The position numbers and the translations under genes were made by a program. Positions 11,204 through 19,270 of a DNA stretch of 64,000 nucleotides are shown one piece after another. Source of the DNA: Streptomyces lavendofoliae (GTDB taxonomy: Bacteria; Actinomycetota; Actinomycetes; Streptomycetales; Streptomycetaceae). The notes beneath the pieces are model-generated. The model saw only the letters and a program-made list of their open reading frames with translations, was not told the origin of the DNA and searched no databases. The stretch spans positions 583,324 to 647,323 of the forward strand of contig NZ_BMTP01000001.1 of the NCBI RefSeq assembly GCF_014649735.1. The letters run 5' to 3'. Positions within the stretch are counted from its first letter, which is position 1; each line of letters starts with the position of its first letter.

Positions 11204-12619
11204 GTGACGTCTCGAAAGCCTGATGAGCAACTGGCGCGCAATTCCAGACTCCGACTCGTCCGTCCGCGGCCTCTCACCACGGCCCGACGGGCCGTGACGA
11301 CCCGGCGTACCCGGCCGGTGCCGCGGCCGCCTGAGGGGACCCCGCCGCCCGCCGAACTGGCCCGACAGGCGAGGGCGGTGCTCGCCGACGCCGTGCGCAT
11401 CGCCCGCTGGGCCGCCGTCGAGCGCGACCGCGATCACGACCCCCACGCCACGTCCGCCACCGAACGGGCGGCCGCCGCCCTCGGCCTGACGCCCGCTCAA
11501 GTGCGCGCCGGCTGGGACCGCGCCCGGCTCGCCGGACTCGTCGAACTGCACGGCGACACCGCGCGCCCCGGCTGGCGCCTGCGCGCCTGGGACCGGGACG
11601 ACTCCGCCGTGCTGCGCGGCTGGGTCGCCCTCTTCGACGCCTGGTCGCTCGTCCACGCGGCGCCCGGCGACGTCGCCCCCGCCTCCGTCGCCGAGGTCGT
11701 GGAGGCCGTCCCCCAGGTGCTCTCCCTCCTCCAGCTCTCCGCCGGCCCGGTACTCGTCCCGGCCCTGCTCGACCTGCTCCGCCAGCGGGTCGCCGAACTC
11801 CGCGAGGAGCGCTGTGAGGTCCCCGCCCGCCACCGGGGGGAGTCCGCCGCGAACGGGCAGGCCCCCGAGCCCTGGACCGAACCCCACCCGGACCCCGACT
11901 CGCTGCCCCGCCTGCTCGACTGGGCCCTGGAGGGCCTCGCCGCCGTCGGCGCGCTGACCCTCGGCGACGGCCAGGCCACGCTCACCCCGCTCGGCAACTG
12001 GGCCGTGTGGGTGAAGCTGGAGCAGATCTGCGTGGCCGCGCAGAGCCCGGCCGGCCACATCGAGCAGTCCGCCGAGGACATGCTGCGCGGCTGCGCCCGC
12101 CTCACCCCCGGCCCCGCCCGCGTCGAGTACCGCGCCTGGCTCGCCGCGCGCCCCGTCGGCAGCGCCGTCACCGAGCTGCTCGCCGTCGCGCGCGGCGAGG
12201 ACGCCCTGCTGCGCGGCCTCGCCTTCGAAGCGCTCCGGGTCGTCGGCGCCCCCGCGGAGGCCGAGGTCCGGGCCGCGGCCGAAGAGGTCTGCCTGCGCCC
12301 CTACGCGCTGCTCTGGCTCGCCGAGTACGAGGGCGCCGACCCCGACGACGCCCCCGACGTCCTGACCCGCGAGGAGGCCACCTGGCTCTGGGTCGACACC
12401 GCGGCCGCCGTCGCCGACCACGGCGAGAGCACCCTCCTGGTCCGCCACCTGGAGTCCGCCGTCCAGGGGACCGTCCCCGCCCTGCTCGACGAGGTCCGGG
12501 CGGTGGGCCACCCCCGCACCGTCCAGGTCCTGGTGGCCCTGGCCGCGGCACACCCCGACCCCGCCCTCGCCAAGGCGGTGCGCCGCGCGGCCTTCCAGGT
12601 CCACACCGGCGGGGCGTGA
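11204..12619 (+). CDS. Conserved hypothetical protein, mostly helical
   Basis: 471 residues from the GTG at 11204, preceded by GGGAAG at 10-base spacing; a further in-frame GTG at 11141 would add 21 residues lacking family character. Not a family I recognise. The N-terminal 45 residues are basic. Around residues 80-125 ATERAAAALGLTPAQVRAGW followed by ARLAGLVEL looks like a winged-helix or HTH. The C-terminal third consists of short repeats of the HEAT/armadillo kind (for example RGLAFEALRVVGAPAEAEV). It could be a DNA-linked scaffold, but that is a guess. It converges on the VOC gene. Confidence 0.75.
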   Translation: MTSRKPDEQLARNSRLRLVRPRPLTTARRAVTTRRTRPVPRPPEGTPPPAELARQARAVLADAVRIARWAAVERDRDHDPHATSATERAAAALGLTPAQVRAGWDRARLAGLVELHGDTARPGWRLRAWDRDDSAVLRGWVALFDAWSLVHAAPGDVAPASVAEVVEAVPQVLSLLQLSAGPVLVPALLDLLRQRVAELREERCEVPARHRGESAANGQAPEPWTEPHPDPDSLPRLLDWALEGLAAVGALTLGDGQATLTPLGNWAVWVKLEQICVAAQSPAGHIEQSAEDMLRGCARLTPGPARVEYRAWLAARPVGSAVTELLAVARGEDALLRGLAFEALRVVGAPAEAEVRAAAEEVCLRPYALLWLAEYEGADPDDAPDVLTREEATWLWVDTAAAVADHGESTLLVRHLESAVQGTVPALLDEVRAVGHPRTVQVLVALAAAHPDPALAKAVRRAAFQVHTGGA

Positions 12620-12623
12620 CCCC

Positions 12624-13028
12624 CTAGACCGCGGCGCCGCCGGGGGCGTACGTCCCGAAGCTCCAGACGTTCCCCTCGGCGTCCCGCGCCATGTAGTCCC
12701 GCGAGCCGTACTCCTGGTCCGTGGGCGGCATGAGGATCTCCACCCCGTGCTCCACGGCCCGGGCGTGGTGCGCGTCGGGGTCCTCCACCACCACGTACAC
12801 CCCGACCGGGCCCGCGCCCGCCATGGCCCTGGCGAAGACCCCGTCCCCGCCCCTGGTGCCCAGCATCACCATGCCGTTCCCGTGCGCCAGCTCGGAGTGG
12901 ACCACGCGGCCGTCCTCGCCCTCGTACACACTCACCTCGGTGAAGCCGAACGCCTCCTTCAGCGTTCTGATGGCCGCCTTCGCGTCCTCGTACAGGATCG
13001 TCGGATAGATGCTCGGTACGTGCGTCAT
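12624..13028 (-). CDS. VOC-superfamily (glyoxalase/bleomycin-resistance-like) protein
   Basis: 134 residues. Paired beta-alpha-beta-beta-beta modules typical of vicinal-oxygen-chelate proteins: SIYPTILYEDAKAAI at the start, FGFTEV, a midpoint YVVVEDPDAHHARAV, and a C-terminal RDYMARDAEGNVWSFGTY. This form resembles PhnB/DUF1428-like VOC proteins of unknown substrate. The ATG at 13028 follows GGAG with 10-base spacing. An in-frame GTG at 13037 overlaps that ribosome site and is less likely. Confidence 0.88.
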   Translation of the reverse strand: MTHVPSIYPTILYEDAKAAIRTLKEAFGFTEVSVYEGEDGRVVHSELAHGNGMVMLGTRGGDGVFARAMAGAGPVGVYVVVEDPDAHHARAVEHGVEILMPPTDQEYGSRDYMARDAEGNVWSFGTYAPGGAAV

Positions 13029-13341
13029 GCTGATCACTCTCCGATTCGGCGCTCGTCCCCGACCTCATGACCTGGGGTTTCGACCTTTCGACCGTGCGAC
13101 GGTGATCCGGTTCTCGGCTGGTGCCCAGTCTGGCAGCCGCCCCCGGCGACGGGGTCCGGAGCGCTCGCCGCTCACCGGAAGGTGTTGAGCCGGGCCGTGT
13201 CGCCACCGGCGACGCGGCCGCCGTGCATGCGCCGGGCGCCGGGCGCGCGGTCGTGGCGGCCCGCGCGGCCACCGCCCGCCGCGCCCGGCGGCGGGTCGCT
13301 CCGGGCTCCAGCGTGACCGAAAAGCAGTTGCAGCCGCCCGT

Positions 13342-13444
13342 TAGACTGGCCCGTATGGCCATTCTCCCCGTGCATTAGACCGGCGTCGAAGCCACCGCAC
13401 CCGCCGTCCTTCCGCCGTCTTCCCCACCGCCCTGGAGTCTGTCC
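13342..13444 (+). promoter_or_regulatory. Promoter and leader of the ABC-F gene
   Basis: TAGACT at 13342-13347 resembles a housekeeping -10 box. The base 7 positions further is the A of an ATG that starts a 7-codon ORF, so the mRNA may begin exactly at that ATG. The -35 region is weak. The leader between the short ORF and the ABC-F start is 66 bases, C-rich, without an obvious strong hairpin. The preceding stretch from 13029 holds no gene that I can support. Confidence 0.5.
13355..13378 (+). CDS. Putative leaderless 7-codon leader peptide (MAILPVH) before the ABC-F gene
   Basis: ATG, six sense codons and TAG, translating to MAILPVH. The ATG lies where transcription would start from the TAGACT box. 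Short uORFs before ABC-F resistance genes are a known device for sensing ribosome-stalling drugs, so this may be a regulatory peptide. That such a peptide is made here is inference from position only. Confidence 0.4.
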   Translation: MAILPVH

Positions 13445-15043
13445 GTGATCACCGCTTCCGGCATCGAGCTGCGCGCCGGCGCCCGCGTCCTCATCGAGTC
13501 CGCCTCGTTCCGCATCGCCAAGGGCGACCGCATCGGCCTGGTCGGCCGCAACGGCGCCGGCAAGACCACCCTCACCAAGTGCCTCGCCGGCGAGGGGGTC
13601 CCGGCGGGCGGCACGATCGCCCGCTCCGGCGAGGTGGGGTACCTCCCGCAGGACCCCCGCACCGGTGACCTCGACGTCCTCGCCCGGGACCGGATCCTCT
13701 CCGCCCGCGGTCTCGACACCCTGCTGCGCAAGATGCGGCAGAACGAGGAGCGCATCGCGAACGGCTCGGGCGCCACCCGCGAGAAGGCGCTGCGCCAGTA
13801 CGAGCGGCAGGAGACCGAGTTCCTCACCAAGGGCGGGTACGCCGCCGAGGCCGAGGCCGCCACCATCGCCGCCGCCCTCGGACTCCCCGACCGGGTCCTC
13901 GGCCAGCCGCTGCACACCCTCTCCGGCGGCCAGCGCCGCCGCGTCGAGCTGGCCCGCATCCTGTTCTCGGACGCCGACACCCTGCTCCTCGACGAGCCGA
14001 CCAACCACCTCGACGCCGACTCGATCGTCTGGCTGCGCGACTACCTCAAGACGTACCGGGGCGGCTTCATCGTCATCTCCCACGATGTCGACCTCGTCGA
14101 GACCGTCGTGAACAAGGTCTTCTACCTGGACGCCAACCGGTCGACGATCGACATCTACAACATGGGCTGGAAGCTCTACCAGCAGCAGCGCGAGGCCGAC
14201 GAGAAGCGCCGCAAGCGCGAGCGCGCCAACGCCGAGAAGAAGGCCGCGGCCCTGAACTCGCAGGCCGACAAGATGCGGGCCAAGGCGACCAAGACCGTCG
14301 CCGCGCAGAACATGGCCCGCCGCGCCGAGCGGCTGCTGTCCGGACTCGAAGAGGTCCGCGCCTCCGACAAGGTCGCCAAGCTCCGCTTCCCCGAGCCCGC
14401 GCCCTGCGGGAAGACCCCGCTCACGGCCGAGGGGCTCTCGAAGTCGTACGGGTCGCTGGAGATCTTCACCGACGTGGACCTCGCCATCGACAAGGGGTCG
14501 CGGGTCGTCATCCTCGGCCTCAACGGCGCGGGCAAGACGACGCTGCTGCGGCTGCTCGCCGGGGTGGAGAAGCCCGACACCGGCCAGGTCACCCCGGGGC
14601 ACGGCCTCAAGCTGGGCTACTACGCCCAGGAGCACGAGACCCTGGACCCCGACCGCACCGTCCTGGAGAACATGCGGTCCGCCGCGCCCGACCTCGACCT
14701 CGTCGAGGTGCGCAAGACACTCGGCTCCTTCCTCTTCTCCGGCGACGACGTCGACAAGCCCGCGGGCGTCCTGTCCGGCGGTGAGAAGACCCGGCTGGCG
14801 CTGGCCACCCTGGTCGTCTCCTCGGCCAACGTCCTGCTCCTCGACGAGCCGACGAACAACCTCGACCCGGCCAGCCGCGAGGAGATCCTCGGCGCCCTGC
14901 GCACCTACAAGGGCGCCGTCGTCCTCGTCACGCACGACGAGGGCGCCGTCGACGCGCTCCAGCCGGAGCGGATCATCCTGCTGCCGGACGGCGTCGAGGA
15001 CCTGTGGGGCGCCGACTACGCGGACCTCGTGGCCCTGGCGTGA
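13445..15043 (+). CDS. ABC-F family ATPase (ribosome-associated translation factor)
   Basis: 532 residues with two ABC ATPase domains and no membrane segment. Domain 1: Walker A GRNGAGKTT (34-42), signature LSGGQRRRVELA (159-170), LLLDEPTNHLD Walker B. A charged linker with many Lys/Arg/Glu (about 240-320) lies between them, as in ABC-F proteins that enter the ribosomal E site. Domain 2: Walker A GLNGAGKTT (358-366), LSGGEKTRLALA and LLLDEPTNNLD. Such proteins relieve stalled translation or protect against ribosome-binding antibiotics. Start GTG at 13445 has only a weak upstream GGAG (about 9 bases). Whether it gives resistance cannot be told from sequence. Confidence 0.95.
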   Translation: MITASGIELRAGARVLIESASFRIAKGDRIGLVGRNGAGKTTLTKCLAGEGVPAGGTIARSGEVGYLPQDPRTGDLDVLARDRILSARGLDTLLRKMRQNEERIANGSGATREKALRQYERQETEFLTKGGYAAEAEAATIAAALGLPDRVLGQPLHTLSGGQRRRVELARILFSDADTLLLDEPTNHLDADSIVWLRDYLKTYRGGFIVISHDVDLVETVVNKVFYLDANRSTIDIYNMGWKLYQQQREADEKRRKRERANAEKKAAALNSQADKMRAKATKTVAAQNMARRAERLLSGLEEVRASDKVAKLRFPEPAPCGKTPLTAEGLSKSYGSLEIFTDVDLAIDKGSRVVILGLNGAGKTTLLRLLAGVEKPDTGQVTPGHGLKLGYYAQEHETLDPDRTVLENMRSAAPDLDLVEVRKTLGSFLFSGDDVDKPAGVLSGGEKTRLALATLVVSSANVLLLDEPTNNLDPASREEILGALRTYKGAVVLVTHDEGAVDALQPERIILLPDGVEDLWGADYADLVALA

Positions 15044-15140
15044 CGCGGCGCGGGACCCCGGCGCGGGACCCGGCCGGGTCCCCACGAGCCGCCGGTGCGG
15101 CCCGCGCGGCGTGTGACCGGAGCTCCGAGCGTCCGTGTCT

Positions 15141-15390
15141 GGATCATTCGGCTTACGCGTGATCCATCATCTGAGTGAGTACGTCTCGTACCGCGGCGTG
15201 GCGCCGAGCGGACTTCCCGGCCCGGCACCACGCCGCGTTTTCTTTCCCTCCACCCCGCTGACCTGGTACGACGCCTCCTGCGCCGGTCCGGGCGCGGGCT
15301 CTCGGCCCGGACGGCGGGCCCGGGGCGGCGAAACCTTGCGGCACGGACCTTGTCGAATGGCTGGCCAGGAGGCGCCCGAGGGGTGATCAT
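15141..15390 (+). promoter_or_regulatory. Upstream region of gbn with GATC-containing sites
   Basis: The 384-base gap before gbn contains GGATCA (15141-15146) and TGATCC (15160-15165) forming an inverted repeat around a 13-base spacer, with GATCAT at 15142-15147, and a second GATCAT at 15385-15390 inside the palindrome TGATCA, 38 bases before the start codon. Gbn is reported to prefer GATCWT sites, so these could serve autoregulation. No other gene seen in the gap. Confidence 0.4.
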
Positions 15391-15427
15391 GAGAAGACCA
15401 GAGCGCACTTCCCATGAGGAGGCACGG

Positions 15428-15649
15428 GTGGCCGAGACTCTGAAGAAGGGCAGCCGGGTGACCGGCGCCGCGCGCGACAAGCTCGCGGCAGACCTGAAGA
15501 AGAAGTACGACTCCGGTGCGAGCATCCGGGCATTGGCCGAGGAGACGGGCCGGTCCTACGGATTCGTCCACCGGATGCTGAGCGAATCCGGAGTCACGCT
15601 GCGTGGACGCGGCGGAGCGACGCGAGGCAAGAAGGCCGCTTCGGCCTGA
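15428..15649 (+). CDS. gbn: GATC-binding nucleoid-associated protein Gbn (helix-turn-helix)
   Basis: 73 residues, matching the S. coelicolor SCO1839 protein as I recall it. It begins VAETLKKGSRVTGAARDKL, continues with a helix-turn-helix (KKYDSGASIRALAEETGRSYG then FVHRMLSESG) and ends with a short basic tail rich in Arg, Gly and Lys. The protein binds GATC-type sites throughout the chromosome and affects development timing in Streptomyces. GTG at 15428 follows GAGGAG at good spacing. Longer in-frame extensions to 15350 are not supported. Family knowledge is from memory; the HTH is visible directly. Confidence 0.9.
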   Translation: MAETLKKGSRVTGAARDKLAADLKKKYDSGASIRALAEETGRSYGFVHRMLSESGVTLRGRGGATRGKKAASA

Positions 15650-15795
15650 CGGCCCCAGCGACCCGACATCCCGAGCGCGGCTCGTCCGGCCCCACCGGTT
15701 CCGGCAGGGCCACCCGGTCGATCGCAGTGTCGACCGGGTGGTTACTGTTCAGTCACTTGATGGCTGCACTGCTCCACCGGACCCGGAGGCGCCCC

Positions 15796-16596
15796 ATGAC
15801 CTCGCTCGACCCAGTCCTCGAAGTGCTCGACAAGGACGGTGTACGGCTCACCGTCGAGGACGCCGTTGCCACGGTGACTTTGACCAATCCGGCCAAGCGC
15901 AACGCCCAGTCCCCCGCTCTGTGGCGGGCGTTGACGGAGGCCGGCCGGTTGCTGCCGGGCAACGTGCGGGTCGTGGTGCTGCGCGGTGAGGGCAAGTCCT
16001 TCTCCGCCGGACTCGACCGGCAGGCGTTCACGCCGGAGGGCTTCGACGGTGAGCCGTCGTTCCTCGATCTGGCACGCGGCTCCGACGCCGGACTCGACGC
16101 CGTCATCACCGAGTACCAGGAGGCATTCACCTGGTGGCGCCGTAACGACATCGTGTCGATCGCGGCCGTGCAGGGGCACGCGATCGGCGCGGGCTTCCAG
16201 CTCGCCCTGGCCTGCGACCTCCGGGTCGTCGCGCAGGACGTGCAGTTCGCGATGCGCGAGACCGGTCTGGGCCTCGTGCCCGACCTGACCGGCACGCACC
16301 CGCTCGTCGCGGCGGTCGGCTACGCCCGCGCGCTGGAGATCTGCGCCACCGGCCGGTTCGTCCACGCCGACGAGGCCGAGCGCATCGGGCTGGCCAACCT
16401 CGTCGTGGCCGCCGGCGACCTCGACGGCGCGGTACGGGACCTGGCGGGCGCGCTGCTGGCGGCACCGCGCGACGCGGTCATCGAGACCAAGGCACTGCTG
16501 CGCGGCGCCCAGGAGCGTACGTACGAGGAGCAGCGGACGGCCGAGCGTGCCGCGCAGGCGCGCCGCCTGCGCGACCTGGCCGGTCTGGCCGACTAG
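15796..16596 (+). CDS. Enoyl-CoA hydratase/isomerase family protein
   Basis: 266 residues, a typical crotonase-fold length. Oxyanion-hole segments are visible: GEGKSFSAGLDRQAF near residue 75 and VQGHAIGAGFQLALACD near residue 125, followed by MRETGLGLVPDLTGTHPL. In the position where catalytic hydratases carry a Glu, the segment reads GLGLVPDLTG, with Asp, so it may be an isomerase or hydrolase-like member. ATG at 15796 follows GGAGG. It is transcribed away from gbn with a 146-base gap. Substrate unknown. Confidence 0.9.
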   Translation: MTSLDPVLEVLDKDGVRLTVEDAVATVTLTNPAKRNAQSPALWRALTEAGRLLPGNVRVVVLRGEGKSFSAGLDRQAFTPEGFDGEPSFLDLARGSDAGLDAVITEYQEAFTWWRRNDIVSIAAVQGHAIGAGFQLALACDLRVVAQDVQFAMRETGLGLVPDLTGTHPLVAAVGYARALEICATGRFVHADEAERIGLANLVVAAGDLDGAVRDLAGALLAAPRDAVIETKALLRGAQERTYEEQRTAERAAQARRLRDLAGLAD

Positions 16597-16690
16597 GGCC
16601 TGACCTCCGGATACTGCCGGCCTCGCGTGCCCCCGCACGCGCGTATGCCGCGTGGTGGTCGGCCGCTGATGGCCCCCGTCACCCGACGCC

Positions 16691-17422
16691 CTAGCCCGGC
16701 TCGGCGACGACGTCGGTGACCACCACGGTCACCGGCAGGTCGCCGCCGACGGCCCCGCGCACCGCCCGTGCCACGTCCAGGGCACGGTGGCCCGGGGCCG
16801 TCGCCAGTTCCACCCGCAGCCGGCCGGCCATCCGGTGCACGGGAGGGCCCAGCACCGCCGTCAGCCGTGCCACCCCGGGAACGGCGGCCGCCGCGACCGC
16901 CACGGGATCCGCGGGGTCCGCCGGGTCCGCGGGGTCGGGCTCCGCGGGCGCGGACCGCTCCACCGGGGGGTCCGCGGGGGCGGTTCCCCCGGGTGGGGGA
17001 GCGGCGGCCGGCGGATCCGGCGGAGCGTCCAGGAGGGCCGTCACCCGCAGGTCCACCGCCGACACGGTCAGCCCGAGCCGCTGCTCCGACGCCACCGCCA
17101 GAGCCGTCCGCAACCGCTCCGCCACCTCCGGCAGCGGTACGCCGTACCCGGCGGCGAAGTCCGCCTCGATCCGCAGCGGCCCCGGCGGTACCGCCGCCGG
17201 CGGGGCCGGGAGGGCGGGCGTGGACGCGCCACCCGGCTCCGCGAGCCCGATCCGCAGCCGGCCGGGATCGACCCCCGGCACCTGCCGGGCCGCCCGCCGC
17301 AGCACCGCGTCCACGGCGTGCTCCGCGATCCACGCCCCGTCCGCGGGGCCACCCAGCGCGAGCAGCCGGCCCAGACCGATCCGGCTCCTGACCGTTGCCA
17401 CCCATCCGTCAGACGTCGTCAT
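16691..17422 (-). CDS. Hypothetical protein with two Asp23-like halves
   Basis: 243 residues. Streptomyces homologues carry the odd name nucleopolyhedrovirus P10 family protein, which I would not take as functional. The first half (ADFAAGYGVPLPEVAERLRTAL then VDLRVTALL) and the C-terminal end (LRVELATAPGHRALDVARAV then PVTVVVTDVV) both resemble the strand-helix-strand pattern of Asp23/Gls24 domains. A Pro/Ala/Asp-rich linker with repeated DPAD units (about 140-175) joins them. It is divergent from the Asp23 cluster, 90 bases away, so shared regulation is plausible. ATG 17422 is the only good start. Confidence 0.75.
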   Translation of the reverse strand: MTTSDGWVATVRSRIGLGRLLALGGPADGAWIAEHAVDAVLRRAARQVPGVDPGRLRIGLAEPGGASTPALPAPPAAVPPGPLRIEADFAAGYGVPLPEVAERLRTALAVASEQRLGLTVSAVDLRVTALLDAPPDPPAAAPPPGGTAPADPPVERSAPAEPDPADPADPADPVAVAAAAVPGVARLTAVLGPPVHRMAGRLRVELATAPGHRALDVARAVRGAVGGDLPVTVVVTDVVAEPG

Positions 17423-17512
17423 CCCCCCAGCCTGCCGTATCCCCGGCGCGAGATCCGGATACCACCCTTAATGTGAGCGAAAGAGACCAAAGCCCCCCGA
17501 AGGGACATGGTG

Positions 17513-18022
17513 ATGACCGACGCGTCGCAGTCCACCCAGGCCGACGAGGCCGCGAAGGCGGCCCGGGTCAAGGAACCGGCGGCCGAGGAGACCAGGAGGG
17601 CCTCCATGGCCAAGCGGGGCGGGAGCACCGGTGACCCGGCGTCCCGCGGGCGCACCACCGTCGCCGACGGGGTCGTCGAGAAGATCGCCGGGCTGGCGGC
17701 GCGCGACGTCGTCGGCGTCCACGCGATGGGCAGCGGTATGTCCCGCACGTTCGGCGCGGTGCGCGACCGGGTCCCCGGGGGCAGGCCGGACGTCACGCGT
17801 GGGGTGAAGGCCGAGGTCGGAGAGGTGCAGACGGCACTGGACCTGGAGATCGTCGTCGAGTACGGCGTCTCGATCCGGGACGTCGCCCGCGCGGTGCGCG
17901 AGAACGTCGTCTCGGCGGTCGAGCGGATGGCCGGTTTGGAGGTCGTCGAGGTGAACGTCGCGGTGAGCGATGTGAAGCTGCCGGAGGACGAGGAAGAAGA
18001 GCCGGAGAGCCGGCTCCAGTAG
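17513..18022 (+). CDS. Asp23/Gls24 family envelope stress response protein
   Basis: 169 residues. After a charged N-terminal region (1-45) comes the Asp23 fold: GRTTVADGVVEKIAGLAARDV, an alternating strand LDLEIVVEYGVSIRDVARAV and a closing VVEVNVAVSDVKL, then an acidic tail rich in Glu. In Gram-positive bacteria such proteins gather at the membrane through a small anchor protein and respond to alkaline or envelope stress. The ATG at 17513 is 8 bases from AAGGG; ATG 17507 and GTG 17510 are too close to that ribosome site. First gene of a rightward cluster. Confidence 0.9.
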   Translation: MTDASQSTQADEAAKAARVKEPAAEETRRASMAKRGGSTGDPASRGRTTVADGVVEKIAGLAARDVVGVHAMGSGMSRTFGAVRDRVPGGRPDVTRGVKAEVGEVQTALDLEIVVEYGVSIRDVARAVRENVVSAVERMAGLEVVEVNVAVSDVKLPEDEEEEPESRLQ

Positions 18023-18044
18023 CCGGCCGCTTGAGGAGCGCACG

Positions 18045-18236
18045 ATGAGCATGGCGATGATCGGCCTGTTGGCCGGAATGGCGCTCGGCTTCGCCGGATA
18101 CTTCGGCGGTTTCGGGGCGTTTCTGCTGGTGGCCGCCCTGGGGGCGGTGGGCTTCGTGGCCGGGCGGTTCCTGGACGGGGATCTGGAGCCCGGTGATCTC
18201 CTCCGGAGCCGTGACCGCGAGGACCGGCGGCGGTGA
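18045..18236 (+). CDS. Small membrane protein of the Asp23 cluster (DUF2273-like)
   Basis: 63 residues. One long hydrophobic region rich in Gly and Ala (about 5-45) that could form two short helices, followed by a charged tail (RSRDREDRRR). Its size and position between Asp23 genes fit DUF2273/AmaP-operon small membrane proteins. ATG at 18045 follows GAGGAG with 7-base spacing. Its end overlaps the next gene if the long start of that gene is used. Confidence 0.82.
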   Translation: MSMAMIGLLAGMALGFAGYFGGFGAFLLVAALGAVGFVAGRFLDGDLEPGDLLRSRDREDRRR

Positions 18237-18669
18237 CGCGGTGACGGGGGTCCTGGCGGCGGAGCGGGGCGCGACCACGATCGCCGACCGCGTGGTGGCC
18301 AAGATCGCCGCCCACGCGGCACGGGAGGCGCTCGAAGGCGCACCGCCGGACGACGGCGGTACGGGGGAGAGCGGCACGGGCGCCGGCCGGACGGGCGAGG
18401 GCGGTGCGCGCGGTACGGGAGGCGCCGTCCACGGCCGCCCGCCGCAGGCGGCCGTGGTCGTGCACCGGGACAGCGCGCGCGTCCGCATCAGCCTGGAACT
18501 CGGCTACCCCTGCGACATCGGCGCCCAGTGCGCCGCCGTGCGCCGCCAGGTGGTCCGGCGCGTGCGGACCCTGGCGGGCATGGAGGTGCCTGAGGTGGCG
18601 GTCCAGGTGGAACGGCTGCACTCCCCGTACACCCGGGGGCACGACAAGAGCGTCGGGAGGGTCCGATGA
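18193..18669 (+). CDS. Second Asp23/Gls24 family protein
   Basis: 158 residues from GTG 18193; GTG at 18211 and 18241 are alternatives and the domain itself starts after 18241 (ERGATTIADRVVAKIAAHAA). A Gly/Thr-rich insert (about 53-80) separates this from the second part of the fold (VRISLELGYPCDIGAQCAAV and VPEVAVQVERL). It overlaps the next gene by 4 bases. Likely partner or paralogue of the Asp23 protein at 17513, here with a split domain. The start is uncertain. Confidence 0.78.
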   Translation: MISSGAVTARTGGGDAVTGVLAAERGATTIADRVVAKIAAHAAREALEGAPPDDGGTGESGTGAGRTGEGGARGTGGAVHGRPPQAAVVVHRDSARVRISLELGYPCDIGAQCAAVRRQVVRRVRTLAGMEVPEVAVQVERLHSPYTRGHDKSVGRVR

Positions 18670-19265
18670 GCTCGGCCGCGCCCGGCGGACCCGTACCCGT
18701 GCTGGAGGAGCCGGCGCGGGGCGGTCCGCACCGCTTCTGGTCCGTGCGCCGCGTCCCGGCCGCCCTGCTCGCCCTGCTGGTCCTGGCCGGTGCGGGCCTG
18801 GTGCTGTACGACGTCGCCTCGGTGTGGGCCGGGCGGCCCGGGATGCGCTGGCGCCGCACCCTCGCGGACGACCTGGCCGTCCGGCAGCTCGACGACGTGG
18901 CGGTGCTCGCCGGAGCCGCGGTCGCCGTCGCCCTGGGCCTGTGGCTCCTGGCCCTGGCCTGCACACCCGGCCTGCGCTCCGTCCTGACCATGCGGCGCGG
19001 CGACGGGCCGTTGCACGCCGGGCTCCGGCGCGAGGCGGTGGAGGTCGTGCTGCGCGACCGGGCGATGGCGGTGGCGGGCGTGCAGTCCGTACGGGTACGG
19101 GCCGGGCGCCACAAGGCCGCGGTACGGGCGGTGGCCCATTTCCGCGAACTCGACCATGTGCACGCCGACCTGGACACCGCGCTGCGGGCCGCGGTCGGGG
19201 AACTCGGCCTCGCCCGGCCGCCGCACCTGTCCGTGCACGTCGCGCGACCGGCCCGGAAGGGGTGA
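18666..19265 (+). CDS. DUF6286-type membrane protein of the Asp23 cluster
   Basis: 199 residues. Two transmembrane segments (about 31-50 and 78-99) enclose a loop WAGRPGMRWRRTLADDLAVR; a soluble C-terminal region follows, with a pattern of strands (VQSVRVRAGRHKAAVRAV) similar in outline to the periplasmic part of AmaP proteins. Overlaps the preceding gene by 4 bases. Probably a membrane anchor for the soluble Asp23 proteins. Family name from memory; function inferred from context. Confidence 0.8.
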   Translation: MSSAAPGGPVPVLEEPARGGPHRFWSVRRVPAALLALLVLAGAGLVLYDVASVWAGRPGMRWRRTLADDLAVRQLDDVAVLAGAAVAVALGLWLLALACTPGLRSVLTMRRGDGPLHAGLRREAVEVVLRDRAMAVAGVQSVRVRAGRHKAAVRAVAHFRELDHVHADLDTALRAAVGELGLARPPHLSVHVARPARKG

Positions 19266-19270
19266 AGGGC

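Noticed and set aside
13121..13378. 85-residue frame ending in MAILPVH
   Set aside because: Pro/Arg/Ala-rich and without domain or ribosome site; only the last seven codons follow a promoter-like box.
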